From the NCBI GenBank assembly GCA_018380115.1, contig JAGZUF010000008.1:62001-126000 (forward strand): a stretch of DNA of 64,000 nucleotides. The letters are read 5' to 3'. The notes beneath the pieces are model-generated. The model was not told the origin of the DNA. It was given only the letters and a program-made list of their open reading frames with translations, and made no database searches. Below are positions 8,577-17,839 of the stretch, piece after piece (the stretch's first letter is position 1; every line of letters begins with the position of its first letter). The translations under genes were made by a program, and so were the position numbers. This DNA comes from Oscillospiraceae bacterium (lineage in GTDB: Bacteria; Bacillota; Clostridia; Oscillospirales; Ruminococcaceae).

Positions 8577-9884
8577 ATGGGAGTTTTGAACTTTATTATA
8601 GACAATATCCTCATCAATGCGGCCGTTGTGCTTGGCCTTGTGGCACTTCTGGGGCTCATTCTTCAGCGAAAGCCCGTCAGCGAGTGCATCAGCGGTACAT
8701 TCAAGACCATGATGGGGTTTATGATCCTGTCGGCGGGCTCCAATGTTATCGTAGGCGCACTGGAACCGTTCAGCACCTGGTTCTCAGCAGGGCTGGGCAT
8801 CCAGGGTTCTGTCGCTTCCATTGAGGCTGTGCTGGCTGTTGCCATGCAGAACGATACCATTGGCCGCGACATCGCTCTTGTATATGCGGGTATCTTTGTG
8901 GTGAACCTGATTATCGCCCGTTTCACCAAATGGAAATATGTCTTTCTGAACGGCGAGGCGCCCATCTATATGGCAATGGCCAGCATCCTGTTCGGCGTGG
9001 GCCTGTGCGGCTTCGGCCATGTGCCCGCCGTGCTGATTGGCGCCGTGCTGGGCGGCATCTGCTGTGTATTGTTCCCGGCGCTTGCCCAGCCCATTGTGCG
9101 CAAAATCACCGGCAATGACGACATCGCCCTAGGCCACTTCTGCACACTGGGTTATCTTTTGAGCGCAGGTGTGTCGAAGCTGACGGGCAATGTCTCAAAA
9201 TCTACCGAAGATGTAAAATTTCCCGCCAAGCTTTCATTTTTACAGGACACCTATCTGGCGGTAGGTTCTGTGATGGTACCGCTGTATGTGCTAATGGCTA
9301 TTCTGGCCGGGCCCGAAGTGGTGGCCGAGGCCGCAGGCGATAAAAACTACATCGTATATGCCGTTTTGCAGGGCATCACCTTCTGTGTGGGCTTGTTCAT
9401 CCTGCTTACCGGTGTGCGCCTGCTGATAGCAGAACTGGTGCCTGCCTTCGCAGGTATCGCCGAAAAAGTGGTGCCTGGTGCGCGCCCCGCGCTGGACTGC
9501 CCCGTCCTGTTCACCTATGCACCGAACGCTATTGTATATGGCTTTGTATTCACCACTGTGGGCACAGTAATCGGCATGTTCCTGTGGCCCCTGTTCGGGC
9601 TGCCCATGGTCATTCCAGGCATCATGTCAAACTTCTTTGCGGGCGGCACTGCGGCCATTTTTGCAAATGCCACAGGAGGCCGCCGCGGCACCATCATCGC
9701 CAGTATTGTACACGGCCTGTTCATCTCGCTGTTGCCTGCCCTGGTGGCACCGTATCTGGGCCAGATTGTGATAGAAGGCCTGCCCTCTCTGGCGGCCTAT
9801 ACCATGACGGACGTAGACTGCGTTTCCATGAGCCTGTTCTATTCGTGGCTGCTGAAGCCCCTTGCCGGACTGATCGGCATGTAA
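8577..9884 (+). CDS. PTS EIIC transporter, SgaT/UlaA (ascorbate) family
   Basis: A 435-residue polytopic membrane permease with the family N terminus ILINAAVVLGLVALLGLILQ and repeated helical segments, ending in a hydrophobic tail. UlaA-type EIIC proteins use an elevator mechanism and are known for L-ascorbate. In this cluster, which lacks UlaG/UlaE-like lactonase and isomerase genes, the substrate could be another acidic or amino sugar. AAAAGGAGG precedes ATG. A strong terminator 17 bp after the stop ends the EIIB-EIIC unit. Confidence 0.9.
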   Translation: MGVLNFIIDNILINAAVVLGLVALLGLILQRKPVSECISGTFKTMMGFMILSAGSNVIVGALEPFSTWFSAGLGIQGSVASIEAVLAVAMQNDTIGRDIALVYAGIFVVNLIIARFTKWKYVFLNGEAPIYMAMASILFGVGLCGFGHVPAVLIGAVLGGICCVLFPALAQPIVRKITGNDDIALGHFCTLGYLLSAGVSKLTGNVSKSTEDVKFPAKLSFLQDTYLAVGSVMVPLYVLMAILAGPEVVAEAAGDKNYIVYAVLQGITFCVGLFILLTGVRLLIAELVPAFAGIAEKVVPGARPALDCPVLFTYAPNAIVYGFVFTTVGTVIGMFLWPLFGLPMVIPGIMSNFFAGGTAAIFANATGGRRGTIIASIVHGLFISLLPALVAPYLGQIVIEGLPSLAAYTMTDVDCVSMSLFYSWLLKPLAGLIGM

Positions 9885-9900
9885 AAGAGAACATTTTTTC

Positions 9901-9938
9901 AAAAAGGGCGCCGCTTTTGAAAAAAGCGGCGCCCTTTT
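9901..9938 (+). terminator. Intrinsic terminator after EIIC
   Basis: Perfect stem AAAAGGGCGCCGCTTTT / AAAAGCGGCGCCCTTTT with a 3-nt loop. The flanking A and T tracts let it act on both strands. Confidence 0.9.
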
Positions 9939-10505
9939 ATGGGGTGTAAAAACACCCTGCCCTATATCTGCGGCTTTTGCCGCCGCACAACTGCAAACAA
10001 ATCCCCGCGCAAAACGCACAGGCTGCACAAGGAGTGAAAGGGGCATGCTGCGTGCTGGCCTCATAAAGGGGCAGCGAAATCACTTCCACCCGCATGGCCT
10101 GCACTACCCGCCCCGCAGCCTATACGCCCATAAAAGAGCAGTTTGCCATTCTGACAAAAGCTTTTCTGTTTTCAGGGGCCGCTGTCAGCAGCTCACCTTG
10201 CCCTGCGTTGGAGGCAAAAGCTTTTTACGGGCCGCCGTTTTCCAAAAGTCTTAACCACACCGGCCTAGCCGGTGGCTTGATTAGGCCCTATAGGGCCTAG
10301 TACCGGCAGGTATCTCAAGACGCATTGAAAATTTTTCACTTAAATCACTTACTCCATGGTTCCTAAACAGATGAATCTCCGCTCTAACAAAGGCCCTTCT
10401 TCACTGTAAGGCTTGCTGGCAACAGCCCGCTTCGCCCGATGCTTGAAGCGAGGACTTTTTTACGGGGATCCTCCACCGGCAGAGTCTGTGATTTCCGTAA
10501 CCAAT
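9939..10505. other. Intergenic region with several palindromes, no credible gene
   Basis: No open frame here has a ribosome site and family-like composition. The region instead holds hairpins: GGGTGT-AAAA-ACACCC (9942-9957), CACCGGC-CTA-GCCGGTG (10258-10274) and the perfect palindrome TAGGCCCTATAGGGCCTA (10282-10299). The palindrome AAAAGCTTTT occurs twice, near 10157 and 10216. Function unknown. Confidence 0.4.
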
Positions 10506-10536
10506 AAAAAAACCGTGCCGGACGGCACGGTTTTTT
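10506..10536 (-). terminator. Intrinsic terminator of the zinc-ribbon gene
   Basis: Stem AAAAAAACCGTGCC / GGCACGGTTTTTT with loop GGAC lies 25 bp beyond the stop of the leftward zinc-ribbon gene. Confidence 0.88.
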
Positions 10537-10560
10537 GCAAAGTTACCAAAGGCGGCAGGC

Positions 10561-10845
10561 TTAGGCCTGGCCCTCCTCCTTCATCTTGGCGAAGCACTCG
10601 CTGCAATACACAGGGCGGTCCTCGCGGGGCTTGAAGGGCACGCGGGCTTCCTTGCCGCACGCGGCGCAGGTAGCCGTGAACATCTCACGGGTGCCGCGGG
10701 TGGCATTCTTGCGGGCGTCGCGGCAGGCTTTGCAGCGCTGAGGCTCATTTTCGAAGCCACGGCTGGCATAGAACTCCTGCTCACCAGCGGTGAACACGAA
10801 CTCCTGGCCGCATTCTTTGCATACTAAGGTCTTGTCTTCGTACAT
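10561..10845 (-). CDS. Small zinc-ribbon domain protein
   Basis: A 94-residue protein with four CxxC knuckles: CKEC, CKAC, CAAC and CSEC. The first half matches the probable zinc-ribbon family (CGQEFVFTAGEQEFY), and the second pair forms another treble-clef-like ribbon. It should bind two zinc ions. No catalytic residues are visible; proteins of this type are suspected nucleic-acid or protein adaptors. ATG at 10845 is placed 7 nt after GGAGAT. It is a separate leftward unit downstream of the sigma factor. Confidence 0.85.
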   Translation of the reverse strand: MYEDKTLVCKECGQEFVFTAGEQEFYASRGFENEPQRCKACRDARKNATRGTREMFTATCAACGKEARVPFKPREDRPVYCSECFAKMKEEGQA

Positions 10846-10872
10846 TTTGGATATCTCCAATCTTAGAATTTT

Positions 10873-10941
10873 GCCCGCGGAAGGATTTAAACCGACACCT
10901 TTGATCTGGGGACCAACGCTCTGAATTAAGCTACTGGGGGC
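10873..10941 (-). other. tRNA-like degenerate sequence
   Basis: Read on the minus strand this 69-nt stretch resembles a tRNA: a GCCCCC...CGCGGGC acceptor with mismatches, TA then GCTT/GAGC as a D stem, a five-pair TTGGT/ATCAA anticodon stem around CCCCAG, and GGTTTAAATCC in the T arm. The D loop lacks GG, the anticodon loop has 6 nt, and the T stem has mismatches. It is probably a relic rather than a working tRNA, or a chance resemblance. Confidence 0.35.
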
Positions 10942-10975
10942 ACATATATTTCCTGCGCCGCACGGCGCTTTGGAA

Positions 10976-11527
10976 CTATTTTAATTTGGCGCGCACACGC
11001 TGCAGGGCGTTGTCCACGGCCTTGGGGGTAAGATGCAGGCGCCGCGCAATCTGCCCGTAGGACGCGCCGCCTACAAAAAGGGCAAGCACACTTTTTTCCC
11101 GCGGGGAAAGCCGCGTGTGGATGGCACGCACGGCGGCACGGTAGGCCTCACTTTCCTCTGCGCATGCCTGCGGGCTTTTTTCCTGGGCGGGCGGAGCGGC
11201 TTCAATGGACACAGCCCGGTTCAGCACCTCGTGCTTCCGGCAACGGGCAGCGCGCGCCGCAGAATTCACCGCATTGCGCACACAGGCTGCCGCATAGGTG
11301 GAAAACGACGCGCCTCTGCCGCTCTCGTAGGTGCGCACAGCACAGAACAGGCCCACAAGCCCTTCCTGCACGGCGTCTTCAAACTCCAGCCCCGGACAGG
11401 CGGCACGTGCCGCAGCGGCATTCAGCACGGGCATCATTCTGGCGATAATGCCCGCCAGTGCGGCTTCATCGCCCTGCCTTGCCTGCGCAAGCTGCAGCAT
11501 TTGAGCATTGCGGGAAGCGTTTGCCAT
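10976..11527 (-). CDS. RNA polymerase sigma factor, SigH-like (sigma-70 family)
   Basis: A 183-residue sigma factor. Region 2 includes LEFEDAVQEGLVGLFCAVRTY and GRGASFSTYAAACVRNAV, as in SigH (Spo0H). Region 4 ends in a helix-turn-helix with LSPREKSVLALFVGG and YGQIARRLHLTPKAVDNAL. It lacks regions 1 and 3, so it is a specialised factor. ATG at 11527 follows GGAGGCAGGCA. Its regulon cannot be read from sequence; SigH homologues act in stationary phase, competence or early sporulation. Confidence 0.86.
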   Translation of the reverse strand: MANASRNAQMLQLAQARQGDEAALAGIIARMMPVLNAAAARAACPGLEFEDAVQEGLVGLFCAVRTYESGRGASFSTYAAACVRNAVNSAARAARCRKHEVLNRAVSIEAAPPAQEKSPQACAEESEAYRAAVRAIHTRLSPREKSVLALFVGGASYGQIARRLHLTPKAVDNALQRVRAKLK

Positions 11528-11691
11528 TGCCTGCCTCCGAAGCCACCGGCAGATATCTGCCCTGCACATGTGCGGCCCCCTGCCGCACATTTGATACTAT
11601 TGTACAAACCAACCTCTTAAAAGTCAAGTCGAAACGCCGGTGTGGAAAAAGTTTGTGCCTGTTGCTCATTTCACAGGGGCATTTTTCGTGG

Positions 11692-13125
11692 TTATTGCCC
11701 TGTTTTTTCCCGCAGGCGCTCCACATCCTCCACTTCATAGGCCGAGGGGGTGTCCTCCTGTACGGTCACATTGCGCACCCAGTGCCCGCCCTTAATGCGG
11801 ATAAGCGAAAGAACCACCTTCAAGGGGCTGTCTATTTTCAGGCAGGCGTACACGGCGGGCACGGGCCAGTGAAGCACAAGGCCGGTGAAAAAGCCCAGCG
11901 GGATGCTTGCAAGCCACAGGGTGCCGCAGTCGAACAGGAAGCCCAGACGCGTATCGCCGCCGCCACGCAGCACTCCCACAATGCAGGTGAGCTCCACGCC
12001 CATCACAAGCTGCAGAAGCGCCAGCACGCCGATCATGCTGTAAGCCGCGTCATGCACGGCAGGCGTGACATGATACATAGACAGGAACAGCGGCCGCACG
12101 CACAAAATGAACAGGCTGTTCACAGCGCCAAGGCCAAAGCTGATGACCACCAGCGTATTGGCCACGCGCCGCACGCGGGCATAGCTGCCCTCGCCCACGG
12201 TGCGCCCCGTGAGCACAGCCGCGGCGTTGCCCACACCGTTAAGCGTGACGAACGAGAACTGGTGCAGCACCATGGTGATGCTGCTGGCCGCCACGAAGGT
12301 GCGCCCTATCTGGCCCATGATGATATTCGTCACCGTGCTGCCGAACCCCCACAAAAGCTCGTTGCCCACGACTGGCAGGCTGTGGCGGAAATATTCCCCC
12401 AGCAGCTCGTTGTCCCAGGTAAAACAGTCCTTCACGCGGAAGCCCACCAGCTTCTCCTTCGTGTACATATACACAAGCGCCAGAATAAGCTCAGAACAGC
12501 GCGCACAGATGGTGCCCACCGCGGCGCCGCGCACGCCCAGCGCGGGCGCGCCCAGCTTGCCGAAAATAAAGATATAGTTGAAAAACACGTTTACAAAAAA
12601 GCTGCACCCATAGATGCCCACCGTCATTTTCACCTGCTCTGTGCCGCGCAGGCTGGACAGATAGCATGAGGCCAGAGCATAAGGCAGGTAGCTGAACGCC
12701 ACCAGAGACAGATAGCTGGCCCCAGCCTCTATCACCTCGGCATCCGGCGTAAAGATATGCAGAATCTGCTGCGGGAACGCCAGCGCAAGCAGCGTGAGCA
12801 CGCTGACGGAAAGGAACACCGCCTGAATTGTGAGGCGCACCACCTTGCGGATATGCACCATATCCTTCTTGCCCCAGTACTGGGCAATCAGTACGCCGCC
12901 ACCCGACGCCAGGCCGAACGAGCAGCTCATTACCAGCGTCTGCATCTGGTTGCCCAGGTTCGCGCCGGAAATAGCCACATCGCCAAGGCTGCCAAGCATC
13001 ACGCTGTCCATCAGCGTCACGCCGAAGCTGATGGCATACTGGAAGGCCATAGGCCCGGCAATGGCCAGCAAGTTCCAATAGAAAGACTTCTCTGTAATAA
13101 ATTTTCCTTTCAGCGCCGTTTTCAA
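11692..13125 (-). CDS. MATE-family efflux transporter
   Basis: A 477-residue multidrug and toxic compound extrusion protein with about 12 hydrophobic helices in two related halves. The N-terminal half has NLLAIAGPMAFQY and DSVMLGSLGDVAISGANLGNQ, and a repeat-like IGRTFVAASSI lies in the second half. It would export cationic compounds by Na+ or H+ antiport. The start is a TTG at 13125 preceded by GTGAGG. A C-terminal soluble extension of about 30 charged residues follows the last helix. It is a leftward gene downstream of tex and probably independent of it. Confidence 0.9.
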   Translation of the reverse strand: MKTALKGKFITEKSFYWNLLAIAGPMAFQYAISFGVTLMDSVMLGSLGDVAISGANLGNQMQTLVMSCSFGLASGGGVLIAQYWGKKDMVHIRKVVRLTIQAVFLSVSVLTLLALAFPQQILHIFTPDAEVIEAGASYLSLVAFSYLPYALASCYLSSLRGTEQVKMTVGIYGCSFFVNVFFNYIFIFGKLGAPALGVRGAAVGTICARCSELILALVYMYTKEKLVGFRVKDCFTWDNELLGEYFRHSLPVVGNELLWGFGSTVTNIIMGQIGRTFVAASSITMVLHQFSFVTLNGVGNAAAVLTGRTVGEGSYARVRRVANTLVVISFGLGAVNSLFILCVRPLFLSMYHVTPAVHDAAYSMIGVLALLQLVMGVELTCIVGVLRGGGDTRLGFLFDCGTLWLASIPLGFFTGLVLHWPVPAVYACLKIDSPLKVVLSLIRIKGGHWVRNVTVQEDTPSAYEVEDVERLREKTGQ

Positions 13126-13185
13126 GGTTTACCTCACTTTCTGTACCGCCCCGCGGGGCGGCACAGCAGTGCCGCCGGAAGGGCT

Positions 13186-15408
13186 TTATGCGTTTTTCTT
13201 CTCTGCGGGCGCCTTCATGGTGAGGGCAATGCGCTTTTTGGCCATATCCACACTCAGCACCCATACTGTCACAATATCCCCCACCTTCAGCACCTCGGCG
13301 GGGTGGCGGATGTACCGGTTCGATATCTGGCTGATGTGCACAAGGCCGTCCTGATGCACGCCCAAATCCACAAATGCGCCGAAATCGATGACATTGCGCA
13401 CAGTGCCTGTGAGCTGCATGCCAGGGCGCAAATCCTCCAGCTTCATCACGTCCGTGCGCAGCAGCGGCGGCGGAAGCTCGTCGCGCATATCGCGTCCCGG
13501 CTTTTGCAGCTCTGCCAGAATATCCTGCAGGGTGGGCACGCCCACGCCCGCGCGCTCTGCCAGCGCCTCAAGGCCGATGGCCGCGGCCTTTTGGGGCAGG
13601 GCAGCCAGAGCCTCGGTGCCGATGTCGCCCTCTGCAAAGCCGCATGCCTCCAGCACGGCCAGAGCCGCGCCGTAACTTTCAGGGTGCACGGCGCTTGCGT
13701 CCAGCTTATGCCTGGCGCCGGGCACGCGCAGAAAGCCCGCGCACTGCTCGTATGCTTTTGGGCCCAGCTTTGCCACCTTCAAAAGCTCTTTGCGCGCGCG
13801 GAAGGCGCCGTTTTCCTCGCGCCACGCCACAATGTTTTTCGCCACCGCAGCGCTCACGCCGGCCACGCGCTGCAAAAGCGGGGCCGAGGCGGTGTTCAAA
13901 TCCACCCCCACGCTGTTCACACAGTGCTCCACCACGCCATCCAGCGCCTCGGCAAGGCGCGCCGGAGGCATGTCGTGCTGATACTGCCCCACCCCCACAG
14001 CCTTGGGGTCTATTTTCACCAGCTCTGCCAGCGGGTCCTGCAGGCGGCGGGCGATCGAGATGGCGCTGCGCAGGTTCACATCATACTGCGGAAATTCCTG
14101 CGCGGCCAGCCTGGAGGCAGAATACACGCTGGCGCCCGCCTCGCTCACCACCATATAGCTCACCGGGCGCTGCACCTCGCGCAGCACTTCTGCCGTGAAC
14201 AGCTCAGTCTCGCGGCCCGCGGTGCCGTTTCCGATGGCAATAACCTCCACGCCATGCTTTTCAATCAGCGCCTTCAGCTTCCGCTTTGCCTCGTCCACGC
14301 GCTTGAACTCCGGCAGAGGATACAGCACGGCGGTATCCAGCACCTTGCCGGTGGCGTCCACCACGGCCGTTTTACAGCCCATGCGGTAGCCGGGGTCCAG
14401 CCCAAGGGCCACCTTGCCCTTGATGGGCGGCGCCAACAGAAGCTGTTCCAGATTTTTTGAAAACACCCTGATGGCGCCCTCGCATGCCTGTGCGGTAAGC
14501 ATGGCGCGCACCTCGCGCTCCAGGCTGGGATGCACAAGGCGGGTGTAGGCGTCCTGCACGGCGGCGCGCACCTCGCGCGCGGCCGCACTGCTGTTTTTTA
14601 CAAAGCGCTTTTCCAAAAGCGCCCCTGCCTGCGCGGCGTCCACCTCTATGCTCACCTTCAGAAAGCCTTCGCGTTCGCCGCGGTCCACCGCCAGCACGCG
14701 GTGGCCTGCGGCCTTTTTCACAGGCTCTTTGAAATCGTAGTATTTGTCATATACGCTTTCAGCGCCGTCTTTGGCCGCTTTTGAAACCAGCATGCCCCCG
14801 GCCAAATACAGCCTGCGCAGCGCGGCGCGCGCGTCTGCATCGTCACTGACTGCCTCTGCAATGATGTCGCGCGCGCCTGCCAGCGCAGCCTGCGCGTCGG
14901 GCACCTCTTCGCCGGTATACCCCTGCGCAAGCTGCGCAGGGTCGTCCGCCGGGGCCTGCTGCAAAAGGCGCTGGGCCAATGGCTCCAGCCCGCGCGCCTT
15001 TGCCGTGCTGGCGCGCGTTTTCCGTTTGGGGCGGTAGGGCCGGTAGATATCCTCCACCTCGGCCAGCGTTCGGGCCGCGGCCAGCTTTTCGGCCAGCTCT
15101 GCGCTCCATTTCCCCTGTTCCTCAATGGCGGTGCGCACAGCCTCTTTCTGCGCAGAAAGCTTGCGCAGGTATGCCAGCTCGTCCGCCAGCTCGCGCAGCT
15201 TCTGGTCGTCCATGCTGCCGGTGGCCTCTTTTCGGTAACGCGCAATAAAGGGGATGGTATTCCCCTCATCTATCAGGCCGATAGCCGCCTGCACACGCGC
15301 CGGGGCAAGGCCAAGTTTCTGCGCAATTTCCCCTGCAAGGCGGGCGGCGTCTTCGCCGGGCGCGCCGCAGGACCGGGCCTTTTCTATTGTCTCAGGATAT
15401 TCTGCCAT
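13186..15408 (-). CDS. tex: Tex-family RNA-binding protein
   Basis: A 740-residue transcription accessory protein. The N-terminal helical region carries IGLIDEGNTIPFIARYRKEATGSM (split here as IDEGNTIPFIARYRKEATG), typical of Tex. A YqgF/RNase-H-like domain follows (LGLDPGYRMGCKTAVVD), then a helix-hairpin-helix segment (LLQRVAGVSAAVAKNIV) and a C-terminal S1 domain (GTVRNVIDFGAFVDLGVHQD). It binds RNA and associates with the transcription machinery. AAGGAG precedes ATG at 15408. The last 25 bp of the upstream YfhO gene overlap its start, so the two are translationally linked. Confidence 0.95.
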   Translation of the reverse strand: MAEYPETIEKARSCGAPGEDAARLAGEIAQKLGLAPARVQAAIGLIDEGNTIPFIARYRKEATGSMDDQKLRELADELAYLRKLSAQKEAVRTAIEEQGKWSAELAEKLAAARTLAEVEDIYRPYRPKRKTRASTAKARGLEPLAQRLLQQAPADDPAQLAQGYTGEEVPDAQAALAGARDIIAEAVSDDADARAALRRLYLAGGMLVSKAAKDGAESVYDKYYDFKEPVKKAAGHRVLAVDRGEREGFLKVSIEVDAAQAGALLEKRFVKNSSAAAREVRAAVQDAYTRLVHPSLEREVRAMLTAQACEGAIRVFSKNLEQLLLAPPIKGKVALGLDPGYRMGCKTAVVDATGKVLDTAVLYPLPEFKRVDEAKRKLKALIEKHGVEVIAIGNGTAGRETELFTAEVLREVQRPVSYMVVSEAGASVYSASRLAAQEFPQYDVNLRSAISIARRLQDPLAELVKIDPKAVGVGQYQHDMPPARLAEALDGVVEHCVNSVGVDLNTASAPLLQRVAGVSAAVAKNIVAWREENGAFRARKELLKVAKLGPKAYEQCAGFLRVPGARHKLDASAVHPESYGAALAVLEACGFAEGDIGTEALAALPQKAAAIGLEALAERAGVGVPTLQDILAELQKPGRDMRDELPPPLLRTDVMKLEDLRPGMQLTGTVRNVIDFGAFVDLGVHQDGLVHISQISNRYIRHPAEVLKVGDIVTVWVLSVDMAKKRIALTMKAPAEKKNA

Positions 15409-17747
15409 TGCTGTTTCTCCTTTTTCCGTTTGTGCCGGAAGAATAGCGCCGCGCCCGCATACACCGCCCACACGCCGCATGCGAAAAGGCTGACGGCCCT
15501 GCCCAGCGCAAAGCCGGCCGTCTGGTAATGGAACTGCACGGTACTTTCGCCCGCCGGGCAAACCACCGCGCACATGCCGCCGCTGACCTTTTCCACCTGT
15601 ACGGGCTGGCCGTTCACCGTGGCCGACCAGCCCTCGTCCCACGGCACGCTGAAAAACACCAGCGTGCTGCTTTCAAGCCGGATATCCGCCTCAAAGCCGG
15701 AGGCATCCTCTTCAAAACGCGTCACACCCATGGCGCGGCGCGCAGCGGCGTCCTGCACATACTGCTCATAGGAATTGCCCGCGCGCTCTGCATCCGTCAA
15801 ATGGCGCAGCAGGCCGCCATATTTTTCCGCCTGCTCGTCCGTGAGGGCCACAGCGCGCACCAACACGTTGCCGCGCTTGGATTCCTCTGTTTTTTCCAGT
15901 TCTTCCATGGTGACATAGGCGTCATAGGCAAAGCCCATGGGCAGGGCGTTTTCGTTTTTATAAAACGCGAACGTCTCGTCTGAAAAGGCCCGGGTGTAAC
16001 CCCACTGGCCGCACTCCTCCTCAAAGGCGCCTGTTTTGTCCAGCGGCATCATAATATAGCGCACGCCCAAAAGGCCGCGCAGGGCATACAAATCCTGCTC
16101 CGGCTTTGAAGATACATCTCGCTTTACGCCTACCAGCGGGTAGAATTCCATGATGGACGGCGTGACGGTGCTGTTGAAAAACTGCAGGCACGGCTTTTCC
16201 ATCATCAGGGTGAGGTTGTCCTGGCATTCGTAGGAATCCACCCGGTAGAAATCGTCCTCCGGCCAGGCGATACCGGGCGCCGCCTCGAACATCTGCCTGC
16301 GGTAATCTGCGTCATTCTCCCATTGGGGGAATTTACCCATGCCGATGTGGCACACGGAATAGAACACGCTGAACGGCAGAATGGCCGCCAGCAGCGCGGC
16401 ATAGAATTTCGGCGTGAAGCGAAGATATTTCACGATGCCGAAAAACAGCAGGATGCCCAGCACCGCAGTGAGCCAGATAAGCCAGAACTGCGCGGGCTCC
16501 TGCACCACGCCGAAGCTCCATACGCCGTCCTCCTCCTTGGGCACAAAGGCGAACACCAGATACACCGCCGTGACGGCCGCCACCGGCCGGATGCCGCGCA
16601 TCAGGTCGATGTCCGCGTCCTCCAGTGCGTGCATGGTGGCCGCGCACATGATAAGAATAGGCATATAATACCAGCGCGCGTAATAGCTGGAGTTCAGCGC
16701 GTAAAAGCTGGAATTCAACACCGGCACCAGCGCCATGATAAGGCACGTCCACAAAATGGCCGTATTGGCGCTTTTTTTGCGCGCGCCCATGTAGGCAAAC
16801 ACGCCTGCCGCCCCCACCACGGGCAGATAGGCCGTCATGCTGGTGTGCTTGATGACACAGTCGGTGAAGATATTGGGCAGGTACGTCGGGTCCGGCGGGA
16901 GGAACAGCGAAGTGAGAATGGCAAAGTACTGCTGCGGCCTTCCGTAAATCAGGAAGCCGAACCCGCTGGACGGGTCTACCGTGCGGGGGTTGCCCAGAAG
17001 GAAGCTCACCGCGGGCACCAGCAGCACGCACCCCATGGCGCAGCCCAGCACCGTCTCGAAGGCAAGGCGGAAAAACAGCCCCATGCGCAGGCGGTATTCA
17101 CCGCGCGCCACCTTCCACACGAAATAAATGACAAGGAACACGGCCTGCCCTGCAAAAAAGAAATAGTTGTTCACAAGGTTCACGGCCAAAAGCACCGGCA
17201 GCAGGGCCCTGCGGTTTTCCAGCGCGGCCTCGTCCAGCGCCCACAGTAAAAGCGGGAACAGGGCGATGCAGTCCAGAAAATGGTTGAAAAATGTGTTGTA
17301 TACCGTAAAGCCGGAAAACGCATACAGCACGCTGGCAACCACTGCCGCCTGCCGCGTTTTGGCATAGCGGTGCAGGTATGTGTAGGCCGCAAGGCCGCAC
17401 ACGCCGAATTTCAGCACCAGCAGCGGCACCATGGCATAGGGCACGGCGCTTTGCGGCAGCAGCGTGCTCAGCCAGAAAAAGGGCGAGCCCAGCAGATAGA
17501 AGGAATAGCCGTTGACCGCCGAGGTGCCGAGGTCTGTGTTCCAGCTCCACTGGCCCTCCGCCGTCTTTACAAAGCCGTTCATATAGGTGTAGAAAGGGAT
17601 TTGCTGGCTGTTGAAATCGCCGCAGTACTGGAACAGGCCCTTGTCAATGATGAGGAATGGCGTATACAGAACGGCCGCGGTGATGATGCACACAAGGAAT
17701 GTGAACAGATACCCTTCCCCGAATTTTTTTATGGACAGGCTACTCAT
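15384..17747 (-). CDS. YfhO-family membrane protein (glycosyltransferase-like)
   Basis: A 787-residue polytopic protein with a dozen or more hydrophobic helices in the first 500 residues, an extracytoplasmic C-terminal domain and a final helix (FALGRAVSLFACGVWAVYAG). The early motif DKGLFQYCGDFNSQQIPF and the later WDEGWSATVNGQ are YfhO-family features. Members are linked to glycosylation of lipoteichoic acid or other envelope polymers using lipid-linked sugars. The start at 17747 uses a weak AGGAGAAAC site. It overlaps tex by 25 bp and is divergent from the YfbR-like gene. Confidence 0.88.
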   Translation of the reverse strand: MSSLSIKKFGEGYLFTFLVCIITAAVLYTPFLIIDKGLFQYCGDFNSQQIPFYTYMNGFVKTAEGQWSWNTDLGTSAVNGYSFYLLGSPFFWLSTLLPQSAVPYAMVPLLVLKFGVCGLAAYTYLHRYAKTRQAAVVASVLYAFSGFTVYNTFFNHFLDCIALFPLLLWALDEAALENRRALLPVLLAVNLVNNYFFFAGQAVFLVIYFVWKVARGEYRLRMGLFFRLAFETVLGCAMGCVLLVPAVSFLLGNPRTVDPSSGFGFLIYGRPQQYFAILTSLFLPPDPTYLPNIFTDCVIKHTSMTAYLPVVGAAGVFAYMGARKKSANTAILWTCLIMALVPVLNSSFYALNSSYYARWYYMPILIMCAATMHALEDADIDLMRGIRPVAAVTAVYLVFAFVPKEEDGVWSFGVVQEPAQFWLIWLTAVLGILLFFGIVKYLRFTPKFYAALLAAILPFSVFYSVCHIGMGKFPQWENDADYRRQMFEAAPGIAWPEDDFYRVDSYECQDNLTLMMEKPCLQFFNSTVTPSIMEFYPLVGVKRDVSSKPEQDLYALRGLLGVRYIMMPLDKTGAFEEECGQWGYTRAFSDETFAFYKNENALPMGFAYDAYVTMEELEKTEESKRGNVLVRAVALTDEQAEKYGGLLRHLTDAERAGNSYEQYVQDAAARRAMGVTRFEEDASGFEADIRLESSTLVFFSVPWDEGWSATVNGQPVQVEKVSGGMCAVVCPAGESTVQFHYQTAGFALGRAVSLFACGVWAVYAGAALFFRHKRKKEKQQWQNILRQ

Positions 17748-17839
17748 TGCGTGTTTCTCCTGTTATACTGAATAGTAGTGCGCGGCCACCCGCGCAGGGC
17801 CGGTGCAGCCCGGCATTTTACAAGGACGGAGGCGTTCCC

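Noticed and set aside
12757..14460. Long open frame of over 500 codons opposite the MATE and tex genes
   Set aside because: It mirrors codon use of tex on the other strand, has no ribosome site or family motifs, and is rich in His/Gln/Arg as expected for an antisense frame in GC-rich DNA.
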